From Bacillota bacterium (GTDB taxonomy: Bacteria; Bacillota; Clostridia; Oscillospirales; Acutalibacteraceae), in NCBI GenBank assembly GCA_023460155.1, contig JAEWRF010000076.1:1-10214 (forward strand): DNA of 10,214 bases, written 5' to 3'. The notes under the pieces were generated by a model that was not told the origin of the DNA, searched no databases, and saw nothing but the letters and a program-made list of their open reading frames with translations. The first letter of the stretch is position 1. Each line of letters opens with the position of its first letter. Of the stretch, positions 1-6,368 are shown in pieces. The position numbers were made by a program, and so were the translations under genes.

Positions 1-117
1 ATCTCTTCAAAATGGTTTGTCACTTCTTCGGGAGCATGTGAAGAAAGGCCTTCCGTACATTCAATCCTTTACCCTTGACATCAACACTACCGTCTCCACA
101 TGAGCCGTCCTTGGGAA
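1..117. mobile_element. possible integration junction/attachment site at the rlmD 3' end
   Basis: The last ~57 bases of rlmD and the 60 bases beyond its stop are clearly less GC-rich than the rest of the gene, and codon choice changes abruptly after the VDMF codons (near position 118). The 3' end of rumA/rlmD is a known insertion target for integrative conjugative elements in streptococci and other Firmicutes, and such elements commonly restore the end of the target gene. No integrase or repeat partner lies in the window. Within 1-60 I see no gene, only a weak 6-bp inverted repeat (TTCTTC...GAAGAA), and no convincing terminator for rlmD. The element itself is inferred. Confidence 0.3.
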
Positions 118-1428
118 CATATCCACCGGCGTGGCCTCCAGAGGCTTGTACCCCTTCAGGGCGAACAACTTCAGGTCGCGGGCAAGGGTGGCTGGGTCGC
201 ACGAAACGTAGACGACGCGCTGAGGTGCCATTTCTGCGACCGTGTCGATCAGCGCCTCGTCGCAGCCCTTGCGGGGCGGGTCGAGGACGATCACATCCGG
301 CTTTTCACCGCGGTTTTTCAGCATATCCGCCGCTTTCGCAGCGTCGGCGCACAGAAATTCCGCATTCGTAATCCCGTTGTCCGCCGCGTTTTTCTTTGCG
401 TCCTCAATCGCACGTTCCACAATCTCCACGCCGATGACGCGCCCGGCCTTCGCCGCTATGGAAAGGCCGATGGTTCCGGTGCCGCAGTAAAGATCCAGCA
501 CGGTTTCGCCGCCTGTCAGGCCGGCATATTCCGCGGCCTTGCCGTACAGGCGCTCCGCCTGCGCGCGGTTTACCTGATAGAACGATTCCGGGGAAATGCG
601 GAAGCGGAGGCCGCAGAGTTCATCGGTGATGTAATCCTGCCCCCAGACCGTGCGGAATTTCCGGCCGAGGATCACGTTCGTCTTTTCGCGGTTGCTGTTG
701 ATGACCAGACTTTTCAGCCCGGGAACATACTTCTGCATCAGTTCGGCAAGCCGCGGCTCGTTGTGCACGCCGTTCCCGTTCACAACGACGCAGACCATGA
801 TCTCTCCGGTCGCTTCCGCCATGCGCAGGAAAAGGTGCCGCAGATGCCCGCGGCCGCTCTGCTCGCTGTAAATGTCGTCACCGGTTTCAATCTGCCATTG
901 CCGGAACGCGCGGACCGCCGCCGCAAAGGGCTCCGGCTGCAAAAGGCATTCGTCGCAGCCGATGATCCGGTGGCTGCGGGAAGCGTAAAAACCGATCCGC
1001 AGGCTTCTGTCCGGCGCTTCGCCGAGCGGAAGCTGCGCCTTGTTGCGGTAGCGGTCCGGCGACTGTGCGCCCAGAATCGGGCGGAGGATCATATTGTGAA
1101 ACCCGCCGATCCGCTCCAGCGCGTCCTGTACCCGCTGCTGCTTTGCGCGCAGCTCCGCCGCGTAGGAAATGTGGCGGAACACGCAGCCGCCGCAGAGGGC
1201 GAACTGCGGGCAGTCCGCTTTGATCCGGTCCTCGGAGGGGGAAAGAATTTTCTCGATTTTCCCATATGCACAGGTCTTTGCCGCCTTCAATATTTTCACC
1301 TGAAGCCGGTCTCCTTCTGCGGCCAGAGGCACGAAAACGACCGCGCCGTTGATGCGCCCGACGCCGTTCCCTTCCGAGGAATACCCCGTGATGCAGACTT
1401 CCGCAGTTTCGTTCTTTGTCAGATCCAT
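61..1428 (-). CDS. rlmD: 23S rRNA (uracil-5-)-methyltransferase, RlmD/RumA family
   Basis: This 455-residue protein is a full-length RlmD/RumA-type enzyme, which uses SAM to methylate C5 of uridine in 23S rRNA (U1939 in E. coli; some Firmicutes members also modify U747). An N-terminal TRAM-like domain (about residues 1-60) is followed by iron-sulfur cysteines C73, C79 and C82 (C-x5-C-x2-C), with C161 (or C158) as the likely fourth ligand. The methyltransferase domain has LDLYCGTGTIGL (311-322), DPPRKG (383-388) and the catalytic Cys C410 in SCDPATLARD. The ATG is preceded by GGAGGAG at a good distance. It is transcribed divergently from the rest of the window. The last ~19 codons (FPRTAHVETVVLMSRVKD and stop) use CCA, AGG, GTA, TTG and TCA codons in a lower-GC stretch, unlike the body of the gene. 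The family assignment is firm; the exact target uridine(s) are inferred. Confidence 0.96.
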   Translation of the reverse strand: MDLTKNETAEVCITGYSSEGNGVGRINGAVVFVPLAAEGDRLQVKILKAAKTCAYGKIEKILSPSEDRIKADCPQFALCGGCVFRHISYAAELRAKQQRVQDALERIGGFHNMILRPILGAQSPDRYRNKAQLPLGEAPDRSLRIGFYASRSHRIIGCDECLLQPEPFAAAVRAFRQWQIETGDDIYSEQSGRGHLRHLFLRMAEATGEIMVCVVVNGNGVHNEPRLAELMQKYVPGLKSLVINSNREKTNVILGRKFRTVWGQDYITDELCGLRFRISPESFYQVNRAQAERLYGKAAEYAGLTGGETVLDLYCGTGTIGLSIAAKAGRVIGVEIVERAIEDAKKNAADNGITNAEFLCADAAKAADMLKNRGEKPDVIVLDPPRKGCDEALIDTVAEMAPQRVVYVSCDPATLARDLKLFALKGYKPLEATPVDMFPRTAHVETVVLMSRVKD

Positions 1429-1461
1429 TGTTCTCCTCCGCTGTTCTTTTCTTTGTACTTT

Positions 1462-1491
1462 AGTGTACCACAGGAACAGACCGATTGCGAA
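1462..1491 (-). promoter_or_regulatory. probable sigma-A promoter of rlmD
   Basis: Read on the minus strand, TTCGCA (1491-1486) lies 18 bases before TACACT (1467-1462), which is preceded by TG one base upstream, giving an extended -10 element. It sits 34 bases before the rlmD ATG. The -35 matches consensus at 4 of 6 positions. Confidence 0.5.
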
Positions 1492-1651
1492 TCATTTCTG
1501 CGTTTCCGGCAAAAGAAGGCCAAACGAAATTGTGCAGGAAATACGTTTCGAAAATTCACGAAACAGGTTCGTTAATAATGACTAAATTTGTTGTCACTAC
1601 TCATGCGTTTTATACAAAGCGGAGATTCTTATGAAAGTGCTTTCCGAACCG

Positions 1652-1680
1652 TTGACAGGAGCGCCGCACCGCCGTATAAT
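1652..1680 (+). promoter_or_regulatory. perfect-consensus sigma-A promoter
   Basis: TTGACA (1652-1657) and TATAAT (1675-1680) are both exact consensus hexamers with the optimal 17-base spacing. Transcription should start near 1686-1688. The next credible gene starts more than 300 bases downstream, beyond a strong terminator, so the promoter most likely drives a short RNA. Confidence 0.75.
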
Positions 1681-1686
1681 GAAGCC

Positions 1687-1820
1687 AAACAAAAGGAAAA
1701 AGCCTGATGGAATCAAAATAAAAGTCGTTTATAAGATCTGTGGCAGGATCTGCCACGCCTTTTCAATACAACTCCTCCCCAAAAAAGCAAAAACCGGTTC
1801 ATACCGGTTTTTGCTTTTTT
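1687..1820 (+). ncRNA. candidate small regulatory RNA with C-rich anti-Shine-Dalgarno segment
   Basis: A consensus promoter starts a predicted transcript of about 134 nt that ends at an 18-bp terminator. The first part is A-rich and probably unstructured. A GTGGCAG-GAT-CTGCCAC hairpin (1740-1756) follows, then an unpaired stretch holding CTCCTCCCC (1772-1780), then the terminator stem. C-rich single-stranded segments complementary to Shine-Dalgarno sequences are a hallmark of Firmicutes antisense-type sRNAs such as RsaE/RoxS. A tiny ORF, MESK (ATG at 1707), has an AAGGA upstream and could be chance or a leader peptide. The RNA could also end at the first hairpin (followed by GCCTTTT), or act as an attenuated leader for the gene at 2005. 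I do not recognise a named RNA family. Confidence 0.45.
1781..1820 (+). terminator. strong intrinsic terminator, 18-bp perfect stem
   Basis: AAAAAAGCAAAAACCGGT (1781-1798) pairs perfectly with 1803-1820 around a TCAT loop, ending in a run of T. A-tracts on one side and T-tracts on the other mean it could work in both directions, but only the plus-strand candidate RNA clearly needs it. Confidence 0.8.
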
Positions 1821-2004
1821 GTATTTCGTACATTTTTGCTGTTTTTGCCTTCGAACTGTGTAAATTACGCATTTTAACCCACAGTGCGCTGCAATTTTTG
1901 TACAAATCGAATTGGAATCCAGAAAGAGTGAAAATTCGTCACCTGCTTAGTGCTCCAACCGCAAAAAATGGTACGATTAAATCGTTTGAAGCGGAGGGGG
2001 AAAT

Positions 2005-2865
2005 ATGCGGGATTTTGTTAATAAAAGCAGAATTTTCTGCTTCCTCATAGCGGCGGTCTTTCTGGCTGCGATCTCTTCCGTCGTTTCTCTGGCGGCGGAA
2101 AATCCGGCACCGGTCTCCGCTGCTTCCTCCGCTTCGCCCGTTTACGAGTACCCTGCGGGGACAACGGTGGAGTCGCTGCAGGCGCAGCTTGACGCACAGG
2201 GCAAAGGGCAGAAGCTGTCTGTGATAAAGCCCGACGGGAACCGGAGGGCAAGTGGACCGCTGCAGGCAGGCGACATAGTTGAGGTGTGCGACAGCGCAGG
2301 AAACCTGCAGGCCCGGGTTACGGCGGCATTCACATCGGAATCCTCTTCGGCGGGAAGATCTTCTTCCGTGGTTCCTTCCTCCTCCCAACCTGCTTCCTCC
2401 CAGGCCGCGGGCGGCCCGGCGAGTTCCTCATCTTCCGCATCGGAGGAAAGCCCGGCTTCCTCCCAGTCCGGGAAGCTGTCGGAATACGTGTTTCCCTCGG
2501 CCGTCACCGTTGAAGAGCTGAAGACGGAAATCGAGGATAAGCTCAGCGCCGGATGCACGATTCAGATTACGCCTGCCTCCGGAGGGAACCGGACAAGCGG
2601 CAGGATCTGTACGGGCGACGTCATCCGGGTGCTGAATCCGGACGGAAGCGGGCAGAGCGCGGTAAGGGCCGTTGTGCTTGGCGACGTTGCCCGCGTCGGG
2701 GGGCCGGACAGTCAGTCAAAGACCCTGCTGTACCGCTACCTGACTGGACAGGAGGAGTTCGATTCGGAACAGGAGACGGCGGCCGACCTGAATCAGGACG
2801 GAAAAATCGATACCAGCGACCTGCTGCTGCTGAAAAAGAAACTGACTGCTTCCTCAAAGGATTGA
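2005..2865 (+). CDS. secreted two-repeat protein with Ser-rich linker and C-terminal degenerate dockerin
   Basis: This 286-residue exported protein starts at an ATG after GGAGGGGG. Residues 1 to about 30 form a signal peptide (basic start, hydrophobic 10-29, cleavage near SLA-A). Residues 47-109 and 161-225 are two copies of a small domain, recognisable by YxxP...TVExL...GNR-SG...GD-V-V. They are joined by a Ser/Ala/Pro-rich linker of about 50 residues. The C-terminus (226-281) resembles a type I dockerin. Its second calcium loop is canonical (D261, N263, D265, G266, D272, then LLLLKKKL). Its first (GDVARVGGPDSQSKTLLYRYLTG) keeps the helix but has lost the Asp/Asn ligands. Small domain plus dockerin-like end is common in clostridial surface proteins of unknown role and does not by itself imply a cellulosome. 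No enzyme domain or sortase motif is visible. Coding is confident; function is unknown. Confidence 0.88.
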   Translation: MRDFVNKSRIFCFLIAAVFLAAISSVVSLAAENPAPVSAASSASPVYEYPAGTTVESLQAQLDAQGKGQKLSVIKPDGNRRASGPLQAGDIVEVCDSAGNLQARVTAAFTSESSSAGRSSSVVPSSSQPASSQAAGGPASSSSSASEESPASSQSGKLSEYVFPSAVTVEELKTEIEDKLSAGCTIQITPASGGNRTSGRICTGDVIRVLNPDGSGQSAVRAVVLGDVARVGGPDSQSKTLLYRYLTGQEEFDSEQETAADLNQDGKIDTSDLLLLKKKLTASSKD

Positions 2866-2890
2866 CCGGAGCGCAAAAACACAATATAAT
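2862..2890 (+). promoter_or_regulatory. sigma-A promoter for the hexapeptide-repeat gene
   Basis: TTGACC (2862-2867) and TATAAT (2885-2890) are 17 bases apart. The -35 overlaps the TGA stop of the upstream secreted-protein gene. Predicted transcription starts near 2897, leaving a ~65-base leader before the ATG at 2962. Confidence 0.75.
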
Positions 2891-2961
2891 AGATAAGTTT
2901 TAAAATTTTGAAGGAAGCGTCGGTCAAACGGCGGTCCCCGAATTACAGGAGATTGTTTTTT

Positions 2962-3633
2962 ATGACCTTTGAACCCGCACGAATCAGCAGTTTGTTTGAG
3001 CTTTCCCATACGGCGGCGGCTTCGTTCCTGAGCACCCTCGAATATCCGTGGCAGGCTCTTCCGCATATCTCGGAGTGGATTTTACAGCTGGGCGCGTCAC
3101 TGCCGAAAGAGGAATACGAGCAGCGCAGCGAGCATGTCTGGGTGGCGAAATCCGCACATGTCTTTGATTCCGCATATCTGAACGGCCCGCTGATCATCGG
3201 CCCGGAAACCGAGGTGCGGCAGTGCGCCTTTATCCGGGGGAGCGCGCTGGTGGGCGCGGGCTGTGTCGTAGGGAATTCCACAGAGCTGAAAAACGTCATT
3301 CTGTTCGACAGCGTGCAGGTGCCTCATTATAATTATGTCGGCGATTCGATACTGGGCTATAAATCCCACATGGGGGCCGGCTCCATTACCTCCAACGTAA
3401 AGTCGGATAAAACGCTCGTCACCGTTTCTACGCCCGAGGGCCGGATCGAGACGGGCCTGAAAAAGATGGGCGCCGTCCTCGGAGACCACGTGGAGGTCGG
3501 CTGCAATTCCGTCCTGAACCCCGGTACGGTGATCGGCCGGAACACCAACGTCTATCCCCTTTCCATGGTGCGCGGCTTCGTCGCGCCGGAGAGCATTTAT
3601 AAGACTGCCGGTGAAATCGCCGCGAAAAAATAA
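2962..3633 (+). CDS. left-handed beta-helix (hexapeptide) protein related to the GlmU acyltransferase domain
   Basis: I choose the ATG at 2962 (223 residues) because AGGAGA lies just upstream. An in-frame TTG at 2908 would add 18 basic residues, has no comparable binding site and sits close to the promoter start. After a helical N-terminus (1-58), residues 60-205 carry hexapeptide turns typical of left-handed beta-helix acyltransferases (for example GPLIIGPETEV, GSALVGAGCVVG, GAVLGDHVEVGCNSVLNPG). PHYNYVGDSILG (121-132) aligns with the GlmU stretch around its acetyltransferase catalytic His, so H122 is the candidate active-site residue. SHMGAGSITSNVKSDK matches the GlmU GAGT-TCNYDG region. 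The N-terminal uridylyltransferase half of GlmU is absent, so this may be a stand-alone sugar-nucleotide N-acyltransferase; the substrate cannot be read from the sequence. It appears monocistronic. Confidence 0.9.
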   Translation: MTFEPARISSLFELSHTAAASFLSTLEYPWQALPHISEWILQLGASLPKEEYEQRSEHVWVAKSAHVFDSAYLNGPLIIGPETEVRQCAFIRGSALVGAGCVVGNSTELKNVILFDSVQVPHYNYVGDSILGYKSHMGAGSITSNVKSDKTLVTVSTPEGRIETGLKKMGAVLGDHVEVGCNSVLNPGTVIGRNTNVYPLSMVRGFVAPESIYKTAGEIAAKK

Positions 3634-3645
3634 AATATTTTTGCC

Positions 3646-3680
3646 GCGCGGCCTGAAGAAGGGCCGCGCTTTTCTTTTTT
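3646..3680 (+). terminator. intrinsic terminator after the hexapeptide gene
   Basis: GCGCGGCC (3646-3653) pairs with GGCCGCGC (3662-3669) around an 8-base loop and is followed by a T-rich tract (TTTTCTTTTTT). It lies 13 bases after the stop codon. Confidence 0.9.
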
Positions 3681-3697
3681 TGCCATCATATTTCTCC

Positions 3698-3726
3698 TTG
3701 AAACCGACCCTGCGCCGGATTATGCT
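3698..3726 (+). promoter_or_regulatory. probable sigma-A promoter for the pyridoxamine kinase-like gene
   Basis: TTGAAA (3698-3703) and TATGCT (3721-3726) are 17 bases apart, between the preceding terminator and the gene start at 3762. Confidence 0.6.
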
Positions 3727-3761
3727 GGAAAGGCAATCTGTTTTTTAGGGGGGAATGAGGA

Positions 3762-4589
3762 ATGGACGGTATCAGGCGCGCGGCCCTGATCGGAGATTTC
3801 TGCGGAGCGGGAAAATGTGCTCTCAACGCGGCTCTTCCGATCCTTGCCGCGGCGGGGGTGGAGGCTTATCCGGCGCCGGCGCGCTTCCTTCCGGCGTGGA
3901 CGCAGGCGGCGCCGGACGCCGTCGGGGAGGACCGGACCGGGGAACTGCCCGCGATTGCACGGCATTGGAAGAGTCTCGGGCTGAAATTCGACGCGGTGGC
4001 TTGCTCCTTTTCCGGCGGTGCGGAAGCGGTAACGGCGTTTGCGGAGGAATTCCGGGGGAAGGACTGTTTCTTTCTGGTGGATCCCATGCTGGAACGCCTG
4101 GATCCGTCGCAGTGGGAGGAAACGGCGCGTCTCTGCGCCGGGGCGGATGTGGTGGTTCCGGATGTCGGCGAAGCAGCCTGTCTGCTGGGTGAGAAAAAGC
4201 GGGAGGGCCCCTATGACCGGCGCTATGTGGAGTACCTGCTTCGGAATCTGTGCGGGATGGGCCCGCAGAGAGCCGTCGTGAAGGGAGTCTGGTTCAGCCC
4301 GAATCTGCTGGGAGCCGCCGGATTGGATCTTGCCACAGGCAGCGTCAGCTATGCGTTTTCTCCGCGTGTGCGGGGGGACTTTACCGGCTCCGGAGAGGTG
4401 TTTTCCGCCGCGCTGCTGGCCGGTCTTCTGGGCGGACACAAGCTGAACACCGCCATGCAGCTTGCCGTGGATTTTACGGCGGACTGCATGCGCCGGACCC
4501 GCGAGGCCGGAGGGGACACGCGCTTCGGGCTGAAGCTGGAAGCGTGCCTGCCGAAGCTGATCCGGGATCTCGGTTTGGCGGAATTCTGA
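3762..4589 (+). CDS. pyridoxamine/pyridoxal kinase-like protein (ribokinase superfamily) with altered catalytic motifs
   Basis: This 275-residue protein has the size and layout of clostridial PdxK/PdxY-like kinases, which phosphorylate vitamin B6 vitamers. Recognisable blocks are an N-terminal substrate segment (GDFCGAGKCALNAALPILAAAGVEAYPAP), ELPAIARHWKSLGLKFDAV (61-79), VDPML (106-110), VVPDVGEAACLLG (131-143) and GSGEVFSAALLAGLL (209-223). Two key positions differ from the family. The usual TPN motif reads VPD (D134). The G-T-G-D/G-A-G-D anion-hole motif with its catalytic Asp reads GSGE (E212, codon GAG at 4395-4397). Members with G-T-G-C use Cys, but Glu there is not something I know of. 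The start is an ATG 8 bases after AGGGGGG; promoter and terminator flank it, so it is probably monocistronic. It may be an active variant, a kinase for another substrate, or a pseudoenzyme. The fold is confident, activity is not. Confidence 0.82.
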   Translation: MDGIRRAALIGDFCGAGKCALNAALPILAAAGVEAYPAPARFLPAWTQAAPDAVGEDRTGELPAIARHWKSLGLKFDAVACSFSGGAEAVTAFAEEFRGKDCFFLVDPMLERLDPSQWEETARLCAGADVVVPDVGEAACLLGEKKREGPYDRRYVEYLLRNLCGMGPQRAVVKGVWFSPNLLGAAGLDLATGSVSYAFSPRVRGDFTGSGEVFSAALLAGLLGGHKLNTAMQLAVDFTADCMRRTREAGGDTRFGLKLEACLPKLIRDLGLAEF

Positions 4590-4601
4590 GGCAGACGGCC
4601 T

Positions 4602-4635
4602 GGGAGCGGGGGAAACCCCCGTTCCCTTTCTTTTT
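4602..4635 (+). terminator. intrinsic terminator after the kinase-like gene
   Basis: GGGAGCGGGGG (4602-4612) pairs with CCCCCGTTCCC (4616-4626), with one G-U pair and an AAA loop, followed by TTTCTTTTT. Confidence 0.9.
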
Positions 4636-4649
4636 CGAACGCGCCATAG

Positions 4650-4655
4650 TATAAT
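4650..4655 (+). promoter_or_regulatory. probable -10 element of the FHA-SEDS/PBP operon
   Basis: An exact TATAAT lies 33 bases before the TTG start at 4689, just after the terminator. At 17-base spacing the -35 would be TTTCTT inside the terminator T-tract, a poor match, so the promoter may be weak or activator-dependent. Confidence 0.5.
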
Positions 4656-4688
4656 GGATACAGAATTCTTTGCAAGGAGGAACTGTCG

Positions 4689-6368
4689 TTGGATCTGCTG
4701 AATTCCGTCGCCGCAGGCACCGTGTCCGTTTTGCTTTTCGTGCTCCGTGCGGCGGTTCCCCTGATCTGCATCGCCGTGACCTGCCGCTGCTTCCTTTCGC
4801 TCCGGCGCGGCCGCAGACGGGAGGATCCGGTTGTTGTTCTGGAAGATATGGTGTCGCACAAAATCCTTTCGGTACTGTACTGGGAAAACTCCATCGGCCG
4901 CAGCCGGAGCTGCGACATCGTGCTGCACGACCCGACCGCGAGCCGTTCCCACGCTGTGCTGATGCGGCGGGAAAGCGGCTGGCTGGTGACTGATACCGGT
5001 TCGAAGTCCGGCACGTTTGTGAACGGGACGAAGATTGCGGCCAACGCCCCCGTGATGCCGGGCGACACCATCGCCATGGGCTCCACGGCGCTGATGCTGA
5101 AGCGCACCGCGGATGTGGACATCCTCTCTTCGCGCCCGCCGCGCGGGCGGGCTGCGCGTCCTGCCGCTCTGCTGTGGTGGGTGACGCTCGCTCAGCTGCT
5201 GCTCTGCGTCCAGCTCATTCTGGCCGGGCAGAAGCCCAGCCTGCTCCCGCTCATTCCGTTTGCAGCGCTGTTCCTGATGGAATGGGGGCTGTACCTGTTC
5301 TCCATGAAAATTCAGGGGCGCGTCAGCTTTGAGCTGGAAACCGTGGCGTTCATGCTCAGCGGGATCGGAATCATGCTGATCGCCGGCACGGGGGTGGCAA
5401 ACGCCTATATGCAGCTTGCCGCGACGGCGGCCGGCGTGATTCTTTTCTGTGTGATGATCTGGTTTATGGGCGACCTCGACCGGGTCATGCGCTGGCGGAT
5501 TGCTATCGGCGCGCTGGCGGTTCTGCTGTTCGCCTTCAACCTTGTGTTTGCCCGTTCCGTCAACGGGGCGCGCAACTGGGTTTCCCTCGGACCGGTGCAG
5601 ATGCAGCCTTCCGAATTCATCAAGATTGCGTTTGTATTTGTCGGAGCTTCCACGCTGGACCGCCTTCAGACCGCAAAAAACCTGACCGGCTTTATCGCGT
5701 TTTCCGCCGTGTGCATGGGCGCGCTGTTTCTGATGCGGGATTTCGGCACCGCCTGCATCTTCTTTGTTACCTTTCTGATTATCGCGTTCATGCGCTCCGG
5801 CAGTCTGCGAACCATTGCACTGATATGCGCTGTGGCGGGCCTCGGCGCGTTCCTGATCCTGAAATTCAAGCCGTACGTGGCCCAGCGCTTTGCCGCGTGG
5901 GGGCATGTATGGGAGCATGTCAACGATTCCGGCGGGTACCAGCAGGTGCGGGTGCTCAGCTATTCCGCCTCCGGCGGCCTGCTTGGGCTCGGGCTCGGCA
6001 AAGGCGGCCTCAAGACGGTGTTCGCCGGGGACAGCGACCTTGTTTTCGGCATGGTCTGCGAAGAAATGGGCCTGCTGCTTGCTTTGGTGGTGGTTGTCGC
6101 CATCGCTCTGCTGATGTTTTACGCGCGTTCCGATACCACACGGAGCCGCTCGACCTTCTATTCCATCTCCGCCTGCGCGGCGGCGGGCATGATGCTATTC
6201 CAGGCCTGCCTCAATGTGTTCGGCGCGACCGACGTCCTGCCGATGACCGGCGTCACGCTGCCGTTCATCAGCCTCGGGGGCTCCAGCATGATGTCGGTAT
6301 GGGGGATGATTGCTTTCATCAAGGCGGCGGATGAGCGCACCTACGCGGCAAGGAGGCACAGACGATGA
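4689..6368 (+). CDS. FHA domain fused to FtsW/RodA/SpoVE-family (SEDS) peptidoglycan glycosyltransferase
   Basis: The protein has 559 residues and starts at TTG, supported by AAGGAGG 8 bases upstream. A membrane segment (about 11-34) precedes a cytoplasmic FHA domain (about 66-137) with its phosphothreonine-binding signature: GRS (70-72), SRSH (85-88) and SKSGTFVNG (105-113). From about 160 on, a series of hydrophobic helices forms the SEDS core. Hallmarks are NGARNWVSLGPVQMQPSEFIKIA (292-314), MRDFGTA (349-355), ASGGLLGLGLGKGG (427-440), DSDLVFGMVCEEMG (448-461, D450 aligned with the essential Asp of RodA/FtsW) and TGVTLPFISLGGSS (520-533). SEDS proteins polymerise glycan strands from lipid II together with a class B PBP, which is the next gene (ATGA overlap). 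The FHA domain is expected to tie activity to Ser/Thr phosphorylation. Actinobacteria place a separate FHA gene beside their SEDS/PBP genes; here the two are fused. Its division, elongation or sporulation role is not decided. Confidence 0.95.
   Translation: MDLLNSVAAGTVSVLLFVLRAAVPLICIAVTCRCFLSLRRGRRREDPVVVLEDMVSHKILSVLYWENSIGRSRSCDIVLHDPTASRSHAVLMRRESGWLVTDTGSKSGTFVNGTKIAANAPVMPGDTIAMGSTALMLKRTADVDILSSRPPRGRAARPAALLWWVTLAQLLLCVQLILAGQKPSLLPLIPFAALFLMEWGLYLFSMKIQGRVSFELETVAFMLSGIGIMLIAGTGVANAYMQLAATAAGVILFCVMIWFMGDLDRVMRWRIAIGALAVLLFAFNLVFARSVNGARNWVSLGPVQMQPSEFIKIAFVFVGASTLDRLQTAKNLTGFIAFSAVCMGALFLMRDFGTACIFFVTFLIIAFMRSGSLRTIALICAVAGLGAFLILKFKPYVAQRFAAWGHVWEHVNDSGGYQQVRVLSYSASGGLLGLGLGKGGLKTVFAGDSDLVFGMVCEEMGLLLALVVVVAIALLMFYARSDTTRSRSTFYSISACAAAGMMLFQACLNVFGATDVLPMTGVTLPFISLGGSSMMSVWGMIAFIKAADERTYAARRHRR

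Larger units (their letters stand above)
1429..2004. other. 576-base intergenic region with regulatory and RNA signals, no protein gene
   Basis: This AT-richer gap separates divergent rlmD from the secreted-protein gene. It contains the minus-strand rlmD promoter, a consensus plus-strand promoter, a candidate small RNA and a strong terminator, each listed separately. It also has an inverted repeat GTTTCG-8-CGAAAC (1545-1564) and a bulged hairpin at 1501-1526. The one ORF of any length (from 1631) runs through both the promoter and the terminator and resembles no known protein. From 1821 to 2004 I find no clear promoter; TTGCTG (1836) with TGTAAA (1858) at 16 bases is only a weak candidate for the gene at 2005. 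Confidence 0.7.

Noticed and set aside
20..202. 60-codon minus-strand frame crossing the rlmD 3' end
   Set aside because: Most of it is a second frame of rlmD and no start signal is seen; the tail beyond rlmD is too short to judge.
1501..1526. Bulged hairpin CGTTT-CC-GGC / GCC-AAACG as a terminator or RNA element
   Set aside because: The stem is short, has a bulge, and has no T-tract or conserved context.
100..1575. 491-codon open frame on the plus strand
   Set aside because: It is antisense to rlmD, which carries all family motifs; no domain is recognisable in this frame.
1631..2050. 139-codon open frame on the plus strand
   Set aside because: Although GGAG precedes the ATG, it runs through a consensus promoter and an 18-bp terminator and overlaps the signal peptide of the next gene; no protein-like pattern.
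2908..2961. N-terminal extension of the hexapeptide gene from TTG 2908
   Set aside because: It has no good ribosome binding site and starts only ~11 bases after the predicted transcription start; ATG 2962 with AGGAGA is better.
3720..5918. 732-codon open frame on the minus strand
   Set aside because: It lies antisense to the kinase-like and SEDS genes, is rich in Arg/His/Gln/Gly low-complexity as expected from high-GC shadows, and has no recognisable domain.
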